Of a stretch of DNA of 64,000 nucleotides, positions 1 to 9,148 are shown in pieces. A model generated the notes under the pieces. The model saw nothing but the letters and a program-made list of their open reading frames with translations. It was not told the DNA's origin and made no database searches. The position numbers were made by a program, and so were the translations under genes. Every line of letters begins with the position of its first letter. Within the stretch, counting starts at the first letter, position 1. The stretch is taken from assembly GCA_036874045.1 (NCBI GenBank), contig CM072345.1:4861501-4925500 (forward strand), in the 5' to 3' direction. Source of the DNA: Cymodocea nodosa. Its lineage: Eukaryota > Streptophyta > Magnoliopsida > Alismatales > Cymodoceaceae.

Positions 1-106
1 TAGCGCTAAGACTATCACAAAAGATATCAACTTTTTCAATGCACCAACCAAAGTCTCCAAGTAAGCCTTTCAACTAAATCCCTTCCTTTGCAGCTTCTGT
101 CATAGC

Positions 107-760
107 CTAAGTTGTGGACAGAGATACCGTATGCTGAAGAGTTGATTTCCAACTCACAATAGAACCTGCAAATGTAAAGACATAACCGGATAATGATCTC
201 CTTCTATCAACATCACCTGCATAGTCTGAGTCTATATAACCAGCCATAGTACAACCTTGATCTGCTGCATACATCAAGCCAACACTTGGAGTTCCTTTCA
301 AATATCTGAATATCCTTTTAACTGCTTTCCAATGTTCCCTACCCGGATTGGACATGAACCTACTAACAACACTCAAAGGATATGCCAAATCAGGCCTAGT
401 GCATACCATAGCATACATAAGACTTCCAACTGTCTGTGCATAAGGAACTCGTTGCATATTAAGCTTTTCAGAATCAGTTTGTGGACACATCGCAGATGAC
501 AATTTGACATTTCTATCATAAGGTGTGCTAATGGCTTTACATGAAGCCATACCAAATCTGTTAAGGATCTTTTCAATATACTTCTGTTGATTCAAAAATA
601 GCTTACCAGAATTTCTTTCACGCCTAATCTTCATTCCAAGAATTCTGCCAGCTGGACCAAGGTCCTTCATATCAAATTCTGATTTTAATGTGTCCTTCAG
701 CTCCTGTATCACTTCGATATTCTTCACAGCTATAAGAATATCATCAACATACAATAACAA
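107..760 (-). CDS. Copia A reverse transcriptase C-terminal half into RNase H
   Basis: A 217-codon open stretch. It begins at the catalytic YVDD box (LLYVDDILIA), runs through the palm/thumb (MKDLGPAGRILGMKI, QQKYIEKILNRF), the connection segment (VGSLMYAMVCTRPDLAY, WKAVKRIFRYLKGT) and into RNase H (AGYIDSDYAGD, SGYVFTFAGSIVSWKS). In a live element these parts copy genomic RNA into cDNA in the virus-like particle. The order matches Copia, where RT and RNase H follow integrase. It is a remnant of a broken element. Confidence 0.85.
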   Translation of the reverse strand: MLLYVDDILIAVKNIEVIQELKDTLKSEFDMKDLGPAGRILGMKIRRERNSGKLFLNQQKYIEKILNRFGMASCKAISTPYDRNVKLSSAMCPQTDSEKLNMQRVPYAQTVGSLMYAMVCTRPDLAYPLSVVSRFMSNPGREHWKAVKRIFRYLKGTPSVGLMYAADQGCTMAGYIDSDYAGDVDRRRSLSGYVFTFAGSIVSWKSTLQHTVSLSTT

Positions 761-867
761 ATAAACATGTGTAAGAAATTCTTATCAAGAGTTTTAACAT
801 ATACACATGAATCATAATTGCTACGTCTAAAACCAATTTTAACTATAAAGGCATCAAACCTCTTGTA

Positions 868-1340
868 CTATTGGCGTGGTGACTGTTTAAGTCTATACAA
901 GGACTTATTTAATTTGCACACCCAATCAGATTTATCTTTCACCACAAACCCTGTTGGTTGTTCCATCCAAATATCTTCTTCTAACTCACCATGCAAGAAG
1001 GCTGTCTTTACATCTAGCTGTTCCAATTCTAAATTTTGTGCTGCAGCAATAGATAACAAAATTCTAATAGATGTATGACGTACAACAAGAGCAAATACCT
1101 CATTGAAGTCAACTCCTTCTCGTTGTGAATAACCTTTGGTGACTAATCTTGCCTTGTGCTACACACTTGCGTTGCTTTGAGTCCCAATCTTCTTCTTATA
1201 GACCCATTTGCAACCAACAATATTTGTGTTCTTTGGACGTTTCACTAGTTCCCAAGTCTTATTCTTATGGAGAGATTGGAGTTCCTCCTCCATAGCAGAC
1301 ATCTAAAGACCAGCTTCTGAATCTTTCATTGCAGCTTCAT
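868..1340 (-). pseudogene. Copia A reverse transcriptase N-terminal part
   Basis: Contains the conserved Copia RT block [19 protein letters not shown] followed by PTGF and [15 protein letters not shown]. Upstream on the minus strand, degraded sequence still resembles the RT entry region (a GVDFNEVFA-like string). Same decayed element as the 107-760 block. Confidence 0.75.
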
Positions 1341-1380
1341 ATGTAGGTAGATCAACAGAATCAATAGTGCAATATATTTA

Positions 1381-1690
1381 CTACTGAAGCTGAATATATT
1401 GCAGCAGGTCTGTGTTGTGCTCAAATTCTTTAGATGCAGTAAACTTTAGCAAACTACAAATTGAAGATTTAGAATACAGTTATATATTGTGATAACAATA
1501 GTGCAATAAGCTTATCTAAGAATATAGTACTTCATTCTAGAGCCAAGCATATCAAGATCAAACATCATTTTTAAGAGATCATGTGGAAAAAGGGAACATC
1601 TCACTCAAGTTTGTTCCAACATAAAATCAACTTGCAGATATTTTCACAAAACCCTTAAATGAATCAACTTTTAATCATATTAGAAGAAAT
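1381..1690 (+). pseudogene. Copia B RNase H C-terminal remnant
   Basis: Plus-strand translation gives TEAEYIAAGLCCAQIL, the usual Copia RNase H C-terminal block around an active-site Glu. A HHFLRDHVEKG-like string and a LADIFTKPL-like string follow, which are the standard last residues of Copia pol. It matches in kind the intact block at 51918-52139 on the other strand. Decayed remnant. Confidence 0.75.
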
Positions 1691-1845
1691 CTAAACATAT
1701 GTTCATTACATGATATTTAAATGCTTTCATCTATTATTCCTTAAGCTCACCATATAGGAGCTTGCTTTTTGCTAACATGTACTCATGCAGGACATATTAG
1801 ATATCAGTTTTATAGTTTTACATATATTAGTCACCTTTTTATATA

Positions 1846-2155
1846 ATGACAAAAAGGGGGAGAAGAATATGGAAATTGAAGAAGAATATGGAAATTACAG
1901 TATTTCCAGCACAAACAAATGGAGAAGTATAAAAAGGGGGAGGAAAATCCCAGCACACAGACAAGGGGAGAAGAGTATGGAAATTACACCATTTCCAACA
2001 CACAATCAAGGGAAGGAATTAACTCCACATTATTGTATTCCCTGCAAATCTTTGCTTTACTTAGTTTCTATGTGACTAAATGTATAGAAACAATCTAAGG
2101 AGTGAAATACATGTAATTAAATGTAAAAGATTTTGTCATTATCAAAAAAGGGGAG
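1846..2155 (+). other. Repeated polypurine-tract-like sites of Copia B
   Basis: Four purine runs of the type AAAAAGGGGGAG occur near 1849, 1931, 1971 and 2143. Several are followed by a similar sequence (GAAGAATATGGAAATT). The last one lies against the LTR start and is the likely plus-strand primer. Tandem polypurine copies ahead of the 3' LTR are also seen in R and Z. Confidence 0.6.
2151..2155. repeat. Target site duplication (GGGAG), left copy
   Basis: The 5 bp GGGAG directly before the LTR start of Gypsy C. The same 5 bp follow its right LTR at 19480-19484. Five bp is usual for LTR retrotransposons. The site is the polypurine tract of Copia B. Confidence 0.9.
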
Positions 2156-2511
2156 TGTTTAGAATGAAAAAGTGCATATTATTAATAGTTAAATGATGGT
2201 TAATTGCATAATATTTAGCTTATCATATGAGAATTAAACCATTATGTTATAATTGCACTATTATATGCTTTAATTAAAGAATTTGCTTAATTTTAGGGAA
2301 TTAATGTTAATTTAGTATATTTCTGAACTGTCGGTAAGTTGCAGGCTGTGAAATTCTTAAGTATCCGAATTTTCTGATATTTCGGATAGTTATGTTTAAC
2401 ATACTGAATATATTTCAGATAGTTATGTTTAACAGACCGAACATGTCGGATAGTTATGTTTAAATTGTCGAATAGTTATGTTTTGAAAGAATATTTTATT
2501 ATTTCCTGAAG

Positions 2512-2940
2512 TACACATGTCAAAACCATAATGCATGACTTAAGTGAACTTTCGGTGAGTTATCTCTAACTATCCGAAATTGCAGCTAGGCATCGGACAA
2601 TTATATGTGTAACCCTCCGAAATCTCTTTTTATTTATAAAATAGTTGTGGACACATGTCATGTTCTGGTAAAGTGACTTAAGTGGACTTCCAGTGAGTTA
2701 GCTGTAACTATCCAAAATGCATCTGAACATCGGATAGTTAGACCTATAACTCTCCGAAATGGGTATTTTATTATTAAACTGTTGCTGACACGTGTCGAGA
2801 TTTGGTAGATTTACTTAAGTTATATATCGATGAGTTAGCTATAACTATCCGAAATGCATCTAAGCATCGGATAGTTAAGTTTATAAGTATCCGAAATGCA
2901 CCTGAACATCGGATAGTTAAATTTATGCACGTGTTTTATA
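2512..2940 (+). repeat. Tandem ~137-bp modules in the LTR U3 of Gypsy C
   Basis: Three degenerate units begin near 2512, 2651 and 2787. Each starts with an ACACATGTC or ACACGTGTC box (a G-box-like palindrome in the third) and then CTTAAGT. Each then has paired inverted motifs (GTGAGTTA with TAACTATCCGAAA, CATCGGATAGTTA with TAACTCTCCGAAA). A shortened fourth begins at the CACGTGT near 2934. The right LTR repeats the array at about 17590-18020. Upstream (2390-2490) is a shorter run of CGGATAGTTATGTTTAA units, with one more unit in the right LTR. Enhancer-like function is inference. Confidence 0.7.
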
Positions 2941-3227
2941 GTTAAATCAACGAAGAAAGTCCGTTGAGTTATCTGTAACTCCACAGACTATTTATTTTCT
3001 AATATGCCACTATAGCGGTTGTAGAAACAGGACAGTTGGAAGAAAAACCACGATTGCATGTATTGCGTAGGGAGAAGAAATCATCGCCGTTGATATGAAT
3101 GAAGGAAATCCAACTAATCATTCAAGCAAAAGCAGTTACTTCTGAAGAAATATAAAAGAAAAGAAGAAAAAAAAGTAGGTGTGATTGATGGATGGCAAGT
3201 GTGTATAGAGGAGGAGTACCGAGCTTT

Positions 3228-3434
3228 CTACAGGTAGTATCGGCAATTCTCCAAAGTACCACACCAACCATCGTTACCACCACCATATCCACCATAAACA
3301 CCAACCATCAGAGGTCTGTGAGAATACTTTCTTGATGTCGGGTCGATTCCAAGCCAAACACAGTGCTTGACAACCACTGTGAGGAGTGATCGCATCGTGG
3401 GAAGGGAAACCATTTTCACCAAGCGCTGACTCAT
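3228..3434 (-). other. Antisense open frame inside the Gypsy C LTR
   Basis: A 68-codon frame antisense to the element (MSQRLVKM start, HCVWLGIDPTS core, GGYGGGNDGWCG end). A relative lies in the right LTR near 18166-18458. Another, again antisense to its element, is in Gypsy D (60422-60622). I do not recognise a protein family. It may only reflect a conserved transcribed part of the LTR. Confidence 0.3.
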
Positions 3435-4028
3435 ATTTCAGGAGATCGTAAAGCTTTTAGCCTTGGCTTTGGGTTGATGCCTGTATGTTGAAGAGAAGAT
3501 TATCTTGCAATTCTGGACTCGCGATTCTATAGGGAAAGGAGACAAAATTGTAAGTGATTTAATTTTCAATGGTGTAATTGCGTTGCAAGTAGTGTCAGAA
3601 GTATTTACTGTCGAGTGAGATTACTTTACATTTCACCTTTCGCCCATTTCCATGTTTATCTTAAAACAAAAATACCAAAAACAATTTATCTATATTGTAT
3701 GTTGTTTTGAGTGTTGTATTGTTTGTGTTGTATCGTGATTAATGTTATCTTTGTTAGTGTTGTGATTGTTTTATGTTTGTTTTAGTTTTATAGTTTATTT
3801 AAATTGGTTCGTTCAAAAGACTTAAAGATTTTAATGGTTACTGTTTGAATTATCTGAATGTTAGTATTGCTTAATGATAAATCTAATTTTTACTAACATT
3901 AAAGAGCTTAATTGATGTTATTTACAATCTGTGGAATCGCCTAATGATTGGCTGAATTCCTCTGTAAATAGCAGTATTACAAAAAAAAGACAGGCTTGTG
4001 GAGTTAACTTAAGTCCATGAGGTTAGTC

Positions 4029-4083
4029 TGTTGAGTTAGCTATAACTCAACAAACTTTATCCATTGAGTTAATTGTAATTCAA
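4029..4083 (+). promoter_or_regulatory. Hairpin pair at the end of the 5' LTR
   Basis: TGTTGAGTTA at 4029-4038 is followed after 4 nt by its exact complement TAACTCAACA at 4043-4052. A second weaker pair (TTGAGTTA / TAATTCAA) spans about 4064-4083. This is the first of four such hairpin groups, one before each coding block of Gypsy C. Function unknown. Confidence 0.6.
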
Positions 4084-4400
4084 CAGGGAGCTTATTGAAT
4101 ATATAAATTTGATTATTAACAAACGGACAGTTCTAAATTCTTCAGCAATTCCCTATGGGATCGACCTGTACTTGCACACTGATACAATAGGCATTGTGCA
4201 CTTGCAGTTAAGGTACAAATTGGAATTAATACCTAAATTGTATTAAAGGTTGTTTGTTTACTTCTTAAAGAAAAAGAATAGGCATAAAGATAAATTAATT
4301 AAGTAAAAATAGAAGTAACAAATCCAAGTTTTTCTAGTACGTCATTGGAGATCTAATCAGATACTTTGGTGTAGTGCTGGGAAAACACAAACAAGTTTTA

Positions 4401-4418
4401 TGGTGCCGTTGCCGGGGA
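4401..4418 (+). other. Primer binding site of Gypsy C (tRNA-Asp-like)
   Basis: TGGTGCCGTTGCCGGGGA lies 7 nt after the LTR end. It resembles the TGGCGCCGTTGCCGGGGA site typical of Athila-type Gypsy elements, which is attributed to tRNA-Asp. Confidence 0.85.
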
Positions 4419-4509
4419 ATTGAATTGAATTAAATTAATATAAGCAACTGTTAGAGCTGTTTTGTTTTAATAGCTAAAGAGTTGTGTGTTTTCTTTTGTA
4501 ATTGAGAAT

Positions 4510-5235
4510 ATGGCATAATAAGCTCAAAGATTTCTGAAACCTGTAATTAGCATATGTGAATTCTGCAATTCTAAAGGACATGACATTTCTAACTGTTTGA
4601 AATTGAGACGTTTACAGATGGTTGGATCCCATGAACAACAAATGAATTATCCTCAATATAATAGAGCCGAGTATGAGAATCCTATAGTTTACCCAACTAA
4701 TGGTTAGTATAGAATGTGTAATATGTTGAGAGACACAGAAGTTTGGGATAGGTATGATAGACTAGAGCGTAGTATAGAGCAAAACCTGGACAAACTAGAA
4801 TACTTTATCTGTCAACAACATGAAGTCAACCAATTAAATTATAAGGAGGCATATTCAGAACCTAAAAAGGATATAATTTACGAAACTGAAAAAACCATAA
4901 TGAAAATTGATCAAAAATTGAGTGCAATGAAATTAGATGATCTGGAAAGAAAACTAAAAGCATTAGACGAATATACAATGAAAATACAAGTTATGCAAGA
5001 GGACAATGAAAATTATAATGTTATAAACCTACATAATTTGTAAAATACATAGCCAAAAGAAAATATTAATGCAAGAGAATTTAAAGAATGCACTTTAAAA
5101 CTAAAAACAATTGAAGATCATAATTACGAAAATGATATACAAAAACATCATAAGAGTAATGAAAATCTGGAAGATGTATGTGTAACATTAAGATCTGGAA
5201 CTGATATACCACCAAGAACTCAAAATGAAAATGAT
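4510..5235 (+). pseudogene. Gypsy C zinc knuckle and charged linker before protease
   Basis: A CCHC knuckle, CEFCNSKGHDISNC (C-x2-C-x4-H-x4-C), is encoded at 4555-4596. A charged, coil-forming stretch follows; its open part is 4714-5043 (109 codons, ERSIEQNLDKLE and LDDLERKLKALDEY). In Athila elements the knuckle normally ends gag. Here no capsid domain precedes it; that domain is found at 13087-14145 instead. Confidence 0.65.
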
Positions 5236-6015
5236 ATGAAGGTGAATAAGAGTAAAAATCAAAATGATAATGAAAATGTAATAACTGAAAATCTAGAAAT
5301 CACTGAAGAACAATCTGAATATGCTAATGAAGCTAAAAATGATCAAACAAATCAAATGAAAGAAAAAGAATCTTTGAAATCAAAATCTTTAGCACCCTAT
5401 CCTGAAAGATTACAACAAACAATACCTAAAAAACAAGAAAAAATCAGAGAAATTTTTGAAAAAGTACAAGCTAACATTCCTTTGTTAGATCTATTGCAGA
5501 AAATGCCACCTTGTGCTAAATTTTTGAAGGATTGGTGTACTAAGAAAAGAGAGCAAAAAGTTCTTAAAAAGGTCTTTTTAGCTGAGCAAAGTAGTTCCCT
5601 ATTTCTACCACAAATTCCTAAAAAGTTATCTGATCTTGGAATCTCTGTTACATCATGCACCATAGGAAATACCATTCTAGAAAGAACCTTAATAGATTTA
5701 GGTGTAGGTATAAACGTTATGCCAAGTGATATATTTGCATCCTTAGGATTAGAAGGCTTAACTCCTACTAGTACGGTTATTCAATTAGCTGATAGAAGTA
5801 TAAGATACCCTAGAGGAAAAATAGATGATGTCTTAATTAAAATAAAAAATTTTATATATCCTATTGATATTGTAATTTTAGATTCCCAACAAATTAAGCA
5901 TAAAAATAGTGATACATCTTTAATTTTGGGAAGGACATTTTTAGCAACATCAGGGGCTGCTATAAATTGTAAAATTGGAGTAATGAAGCTAGCATATGGT
6001 AATGAGGATACTTAA
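5236..6015 (+). CDS. Gypsy C gag-pol linker and aspartic protease
   Basis: A 260-codon open stretch. The first 90 residues are charged and Lys/Glu/Asn-rich. Then comes an AQV-like segment (VQANIPLLDLLQKMPPCAKFLKD) common before Athila/Tat proteases. The retropepsin-like fold follows: TLIDLGVGINVMPSDIF (where a D-x-G active site is expected), IQLADRSIRYPRGKIDDVLIKI, and ILGRTFLATSGAAIN. In a live element it would cut the polyprotein during particle maturation. The protease part is recognisable; activity should not be assumed. Confidence 0.8.
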   Translation: MKVNKSKNQNDNENVITENLEITEEQSEYANEAKNDQTNQMKEKESLKSKSLAPYPERLQQTIPKKQEKIREIFEKVQANIPLLDLLQKMPPCAKFLKDWCTKKREQKVLKKVFLAEQSSSLFLPQIPKKLSDLGISVTSCTIGNTILERTLIDLGVGINVMPSDIFASLGLEGLTPTSTVIQLADRSIRYPRGKIDDVLIKIKNFIYPIDIVILDSQQIKHKNSDTSLILGRTFLATSGAAINCKIGVMKLAYGNEDT

Positions 6016-6553
6016 TTAAATATTTTCAAACCAGAAAGGTTTGAGGAGTTAGAAATGTCTTTACATACCATAGACTTTTTAGAGGATGAAGGAGATATGT
6101 TAGATGATGTGATTCAAGAAGAATTAAATAGGCAAATCAATTTTGAAACTTTAGAGGAAAGTGAAAGCATGGATATAGAAGGAGATCAGGAAGAAATTAA
6201 TTTAGAAAATGATGATGTTCAATTAGGAGCGCTAGCTTCTGATGGGCAACATTTAGAATTAAAACATTTACCTCCTAAATTAACCTATATATTTCTGGAA
6301 GATAAATGAACCTGTCCAATCATTATTGCTTCAGATTTAAAAGAGGATCAAATAGCTAAATTAAAAGATGTAGTAAAAAGTTATAAAGAAGCAACAGGAT
6401 GGACTATGACTGATATAAAAGGGTTAAGTTCAACTTTATGCTGTCACCACATATATTTAGAAGAGAATGCTAAACCTGTTAGAATACCTGAGAGGAGATT
6501 AAATCCAAACCTTAAAGAAGTAGTCAAGAAGGAAATAGTGAAATGGTTAGATA
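6016..6553 (+). pseudogene. Gypsy C linker between protease and reverse transcriptase
   Basis: Acidic linker typical of Athila pol, with one open part at 6055-6309 (TIDFLEDEGDMLDDVIQEE, LELKHLPPKLTYIFLED). The LKHLPPKLTYIFLE string is the usual lead-in to Athila RT (LPxHLxYAFL). Sequence up to 6553 still reads as the RT entry in places. Part of a broken element. Confidence 0.7.
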
Positions 6554-7468
6554 ATGACAATTTATCCAATTTCTGATAGCTCGTGGGTTAGCCCAATCCA
6601 TGTAGTTCCCAAGAAATCAAGATTAATAGTTATTAGGAATGAAAGTCAAGACTTGATACCTACTAGAATTCAATTAGGCTGGAGAGTATGTATAGACTAT
6701 AGAAAGCTGAATGTTATGACTAGGAAAGATCATTTTCCCTTACCTTTTATAGATCAAATGCTGGAAAGATTAGCAGGGCAAGAATATTTTTGTTTCCTAG
6801 ATGGGTATTCAAGTTATAATCAAATTCCAATAGCATTAGAGGATCAAGAGAAAACAACTTTCACCTGTCCTAATGGAACTTATGTTTTTAAGAGAATGCC
6901 ATTCAGATTATGCAATGCACCAACTACCTTTCAAAGGTGTATGCAAGGCATATTTACTAGAATGACTAAAGATTTCTTAGAAATATTTATGGATGACTTT
7001 ACTATATATGGAAACTCATATGAAGTCTATTTAAAAAATTTAGACCTAATATTAAAACGCTGTGTGGAAAAAAATCTGGTGTTAAATTGGGAAAAATGTC
7101 ACTTCATGGTTAAACAAGGAATAGTCTTAGGGCATGTTGTTTCTAATAAAGAGTTGGAAGTAGATAAAGCTAAAATAGAAGTAATTTCTAATCTACCAGA
7201 ACCTAAATCAGTAAAAGATATTAGATCGTTTCTAGGACATGTTAGTTTTTATAGAAGATTTATTAAAGACTTTAGCAAAATAGCTAGACCCTTAACTAAT
7301 CTATTAAAAGATGTCCTATTTAACTTTGATAAAAATTGCAAGGAAGCATTTTTCAGACTTAAGACTAGCTTAATTTCAACTCCTATAATTCAAGCACCTG
7401 ATTGGAACCATCCATTTGAATTAATGTGCGATCCTTCTGATTTTGCTGAAGGAGCAGTGTTAGGATAG
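6554..7468 (+). CDS. Gypsy C reverse transcriptase
   Basis: A 304-codon open stretch with the Gypsy RT signature in order: WVSPIHVVPKKS, WRVCIDYRKLN, KDHFPLPFIDQMLERLAGQ, FLDGYSSYNQIPI, TTFTCPNGTYVFKRMPF, LCNAPTTFQRCM and the catalytic EIFMDDFTIYG box. FMDDF rather than YLDD is typical of Athila. Then VLGHVVSNKELEVDKAKIE and the IRSFLGHVSFYRRFIKDFS connection, ending in tether sequence (PFELMCDPSDFAEGAVLG). The enzyme would make cDNA in the particle. It is among the best kept parts of this broken element. Confidence 0.92.
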   Translation: MTIYPISDSSWVSPIHVVPKKSRLIVIRNESQDLIPTRIQLGWRVCIDYRKLNVMTRKDHFPLPFIDQMLERLAGQEYFCFLDGYSSYNQIPIALEDQEKTTFTCPNGTYVFKRMPFRLCNAPTTFQRCMQGIFTRMTKDFLEIFMDDFTIYGNSYEVYLKNLDLILKRCVEKNLVLNWEKCHFMVKQGIVLGHVVSNKELEVDKAKIEVISNLPEPKSVKDIRSFLGHVSFYRRFIKDFSKIARPLTNLLKDVLFNFDKNCKEAFFRLKTSLISTPIIQAPDWNHPFELMCDPSDFAEGAVLG

Positions 7469-7489
7469 AAAATAGAAAAATCTCCTAGA

Positions 7490-7828
7490 GTGATTCATTA
7501 TGCAAGCAAAACCTTAAATGATGCTCAAGTTAATTACACAACTACTGAAAAAGAATTATTAGCTGTTGTGTTTGCCTTAGAAAAGTTTAGATCATATCTG
7601 ATTGGAGCTAAAGTGATAGTATACACAGATCATTCAGCTTTAAAACATCTAATAAAGAAAAAAGAGACTAAACCTAGATTGATCCGATGAATATTATTAT
7701 TACAAGAATTTGATCTAGAAATTAAAGATAAAAAAGGTTGTGAGAATGTAGTAGTAGATCATTTATCAAGATTACAAATAGAAAAATCAAATATTGAAAT
7801 TAAAGATAATTTTCCTGATGAACAATTA
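7490..7828 (+). pseudogene. Gypsy C RNase H
   Basis: RNase H-type block: [33 protein letters not shown] (active-site Glu in TEKELLAV) and [15 protein letters not shown] (Asp in YTDHSAL), open at 7490-7690. Degraded sequence after it still reads like the LLLQEFDLEIKDKKG...ADHLSRL end of Athila RNase H. It would remove RNA from the RNA-DNA hybrid. Confidence 0.85.
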
Positions 7829-8605
7829 ATGACCATCAACACAATGCCTTGGTATGCAGACATAGTTAATTATTTAGTAACTGGTTTGACACCTAAGAAT
7901 TGGAATAGACAGGATAAGAAATTATTTTTCTCAAGAGTAAAATATTGCTATTGGGAAGACCCATACTTATTTAAGAAATGTCCTGATCTGGTTTTAAGGA
8001 GGTGTGTTCTAGAAACTGAATATCCGAGCATATTGTCTTTCTGTCAAGACCAAGCTTGTGGAGAGCATTTTGGTTCAGGGAAAACTGCTGCAAAAATTCT
8101 GCAATGTGGGTTTTATTGGCCAACACTATTCAAAGATGCTCATAAATATTGTTTAAGTTGTTTAAGATGTCAACAAATAGGAAGAATATCAAAGAGGAAT
8201 ATGATGCCTCTTAATCCTATTGTTGAGGTTGAAATCTTTGATGTGTGAGGAATAGATTTTATAGGTCCATTTCCTATGTCTAATCAATTTAATTACATAT
8301 TGTTGGGGGTGGATTATGTATCTAAATGGATAGTAGCTATTCCTACAAAAACTAATGATAACAAAGTGGTAATACAATTTATAAGAACAAATATATTTGC
8401 CAGATTTGGAATACCTAAAGCTATTATCAGTGATAGAGGAACTCATTTCTATAATAGAAGTTTTGAAGCCTTAATGAAGAAATATGGAGTAAACCACAAA
8501 ATTGCAACATCATATCATCCGCAAACAAGTGGACAAGTAGAAAGTGCAAACAAACAAATTAAGTTAATCTTAGAAAAAGTAGTAAATCCTACTAGAACAG
8601 ATTAG
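7829..8605 (+). pseudogene. Gypsy C integrase: zinc-binding domain and catalytic core
   Basis: First block 7829-8248: HFGSGKTAAKILQCGFYWPTLFKDA and CLSCLRCQQIG, the H-H-C-C zinc-binding N-terminal domain. Second block 8276-8605: LLGVDYVSKWIVAIPTKTND (first Asp), ISDRGTHFYNRSFEALMKKYG (second Asp) and TSYHPQTSGQVESANKQIK (Glu in QVESANK). This is the DDE core that joins cDNA ends to the target. Athila-type wording. Remnant of a broken element. Confidence 0.88.
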
Positions 8606-8665
8606 GCTAATAGATTCATAGATGCACTTTGGGCTTATAGAACTGCTTATAAAACATGCTTAAGT

Positions 8666-9148
8666 ATGTCACCTTTTAGGCTAGTATATGGAAAAAATTG
8701 TCATTTACCTACTGAAATAGAACATAAAGTTTATTGGGCATTAAAAACTCTGAATACTAATTTAAATCAAGCTGCTGAAAATAGAAAAATGCAACTAATT
8801 GAATTAGAAGAATTTAGAAATGAAGCTTATTTGAAGATTGTAAGAGAAAAAGAGAAAATTAAATTCTGGCATGATAGAAAAATTATTCCAAAAAGCTTTG
8901 AAATAGGACAAGAAGTATATCTTTATAAGGCTAGACTCCATAACCATCCAGGAAAATTAAGATCTAGATGGGGAGGACCTTACATAGTTCGAAATATTTA
9001 TCCTTATGGAGCTATTGAAATTGAAAATCCTAAAAATCAGAATATATTTAAAGTAAATGGACAAAGACTTAGACCTATTCTGAAAACACCAAAAAGCTCC
9101 TTTGGAATTATAGAAGTCAGAGTAGAGGATTACTTGAGTTTTACTTAG
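8666..9148 (+). CDS. Gypsy C integrase C-terminal domain
   Basis: A 160-codon open stretch. It starts at the conserved MSPFRLVYGKNCHLPTEIEH block. It then has a basic coiled region (REKEKIKFWHDRKI) and an SH3-like GPY/F end (GQEVYLYKARLHNHPGKL, RWGGPYIVRNIYPYGAIEI, FKVNGQRLRPIL). The FKVNGQRLR ending is typical of Athila. This domain binds DNA. It is the last pol part; a hairpin-bearing spacer follows. Confidence 0.88.
   Translation: MSPFRLVYGKNCHLPTEIEHKVYWALKTLNTNLNQAAENRKMQLIELEEFRNEAYLKIVREKEKIKFWHDRKIIPKSFEIGQEVYLYKARLHNHPGKLRSRWGGPYIVRNIYPYGAIEIENPKNQNIFKVNGQRLRPILKTPKSSFGIIEVRVEDYLSFT

Larger units (their letters stand above)
1..1375 (-). mobile_element. Copia fragment A (Tork/Tnt1-like), pol only
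   Basis: Minus-strand remains of a Ty1/copia pol gene, running off the left edge. Two blocks keep clear reverse transcriptase and early RNase H similarity. Wording such as LYVDDILIA and EFDMKDLGPAGRILGM recalls the Tnt1/Tork lineage rather than the SIRE-like Copias elsewhere in the window. No LTR of this element is in view. It abuts the plus-strand Copia B at about 1376. It is a broken fossil with several breaks; lineage is inferred from memory of family motifs. Confidence 0.8.
1376..2155 (+). mobile_element. Copia B (SIRE/Maximus-like), 3' internal end
   Basis: Plus-strand tail of a Copia element: the end of RNase H (to about 1690), then about 460 bp of non-coding 3' sequence with repeated polypurine tracts. 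It stops at 2155, where Gypsy C is inserted. It resumes after C at 19485 and passes into B's 3' LTR (19487-20902). The 3' leader resembles, in reverse complement, that of Copia X at 27442-27650, so B and X are related families. The 5' part of B is outside the window or lost. Confidence 0.75.
2156..4393 (+). repeat. 5' LTR of Gypsy C
   Basis: About 2238 bp, TGTTTAGAATG at the start and ACACAAACA at the end. It matches 17211-19479 along its whole length. The first 900 bp (likely U3) hold tandem modules with palindromes. The middle (about 3000-3560) is richer in GC. The last 400 bp hold GTTGAGTTA hairpins. Short open frames inside, including the antisense one at 3228-3434, are part of the LTR. 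Confidence 0.95.

Noticed and set aside
257-499. Plus-strand frame opposite the Copia A RT
   Set aside because: It is the antisense shadow of a clear RT/RNase H block.
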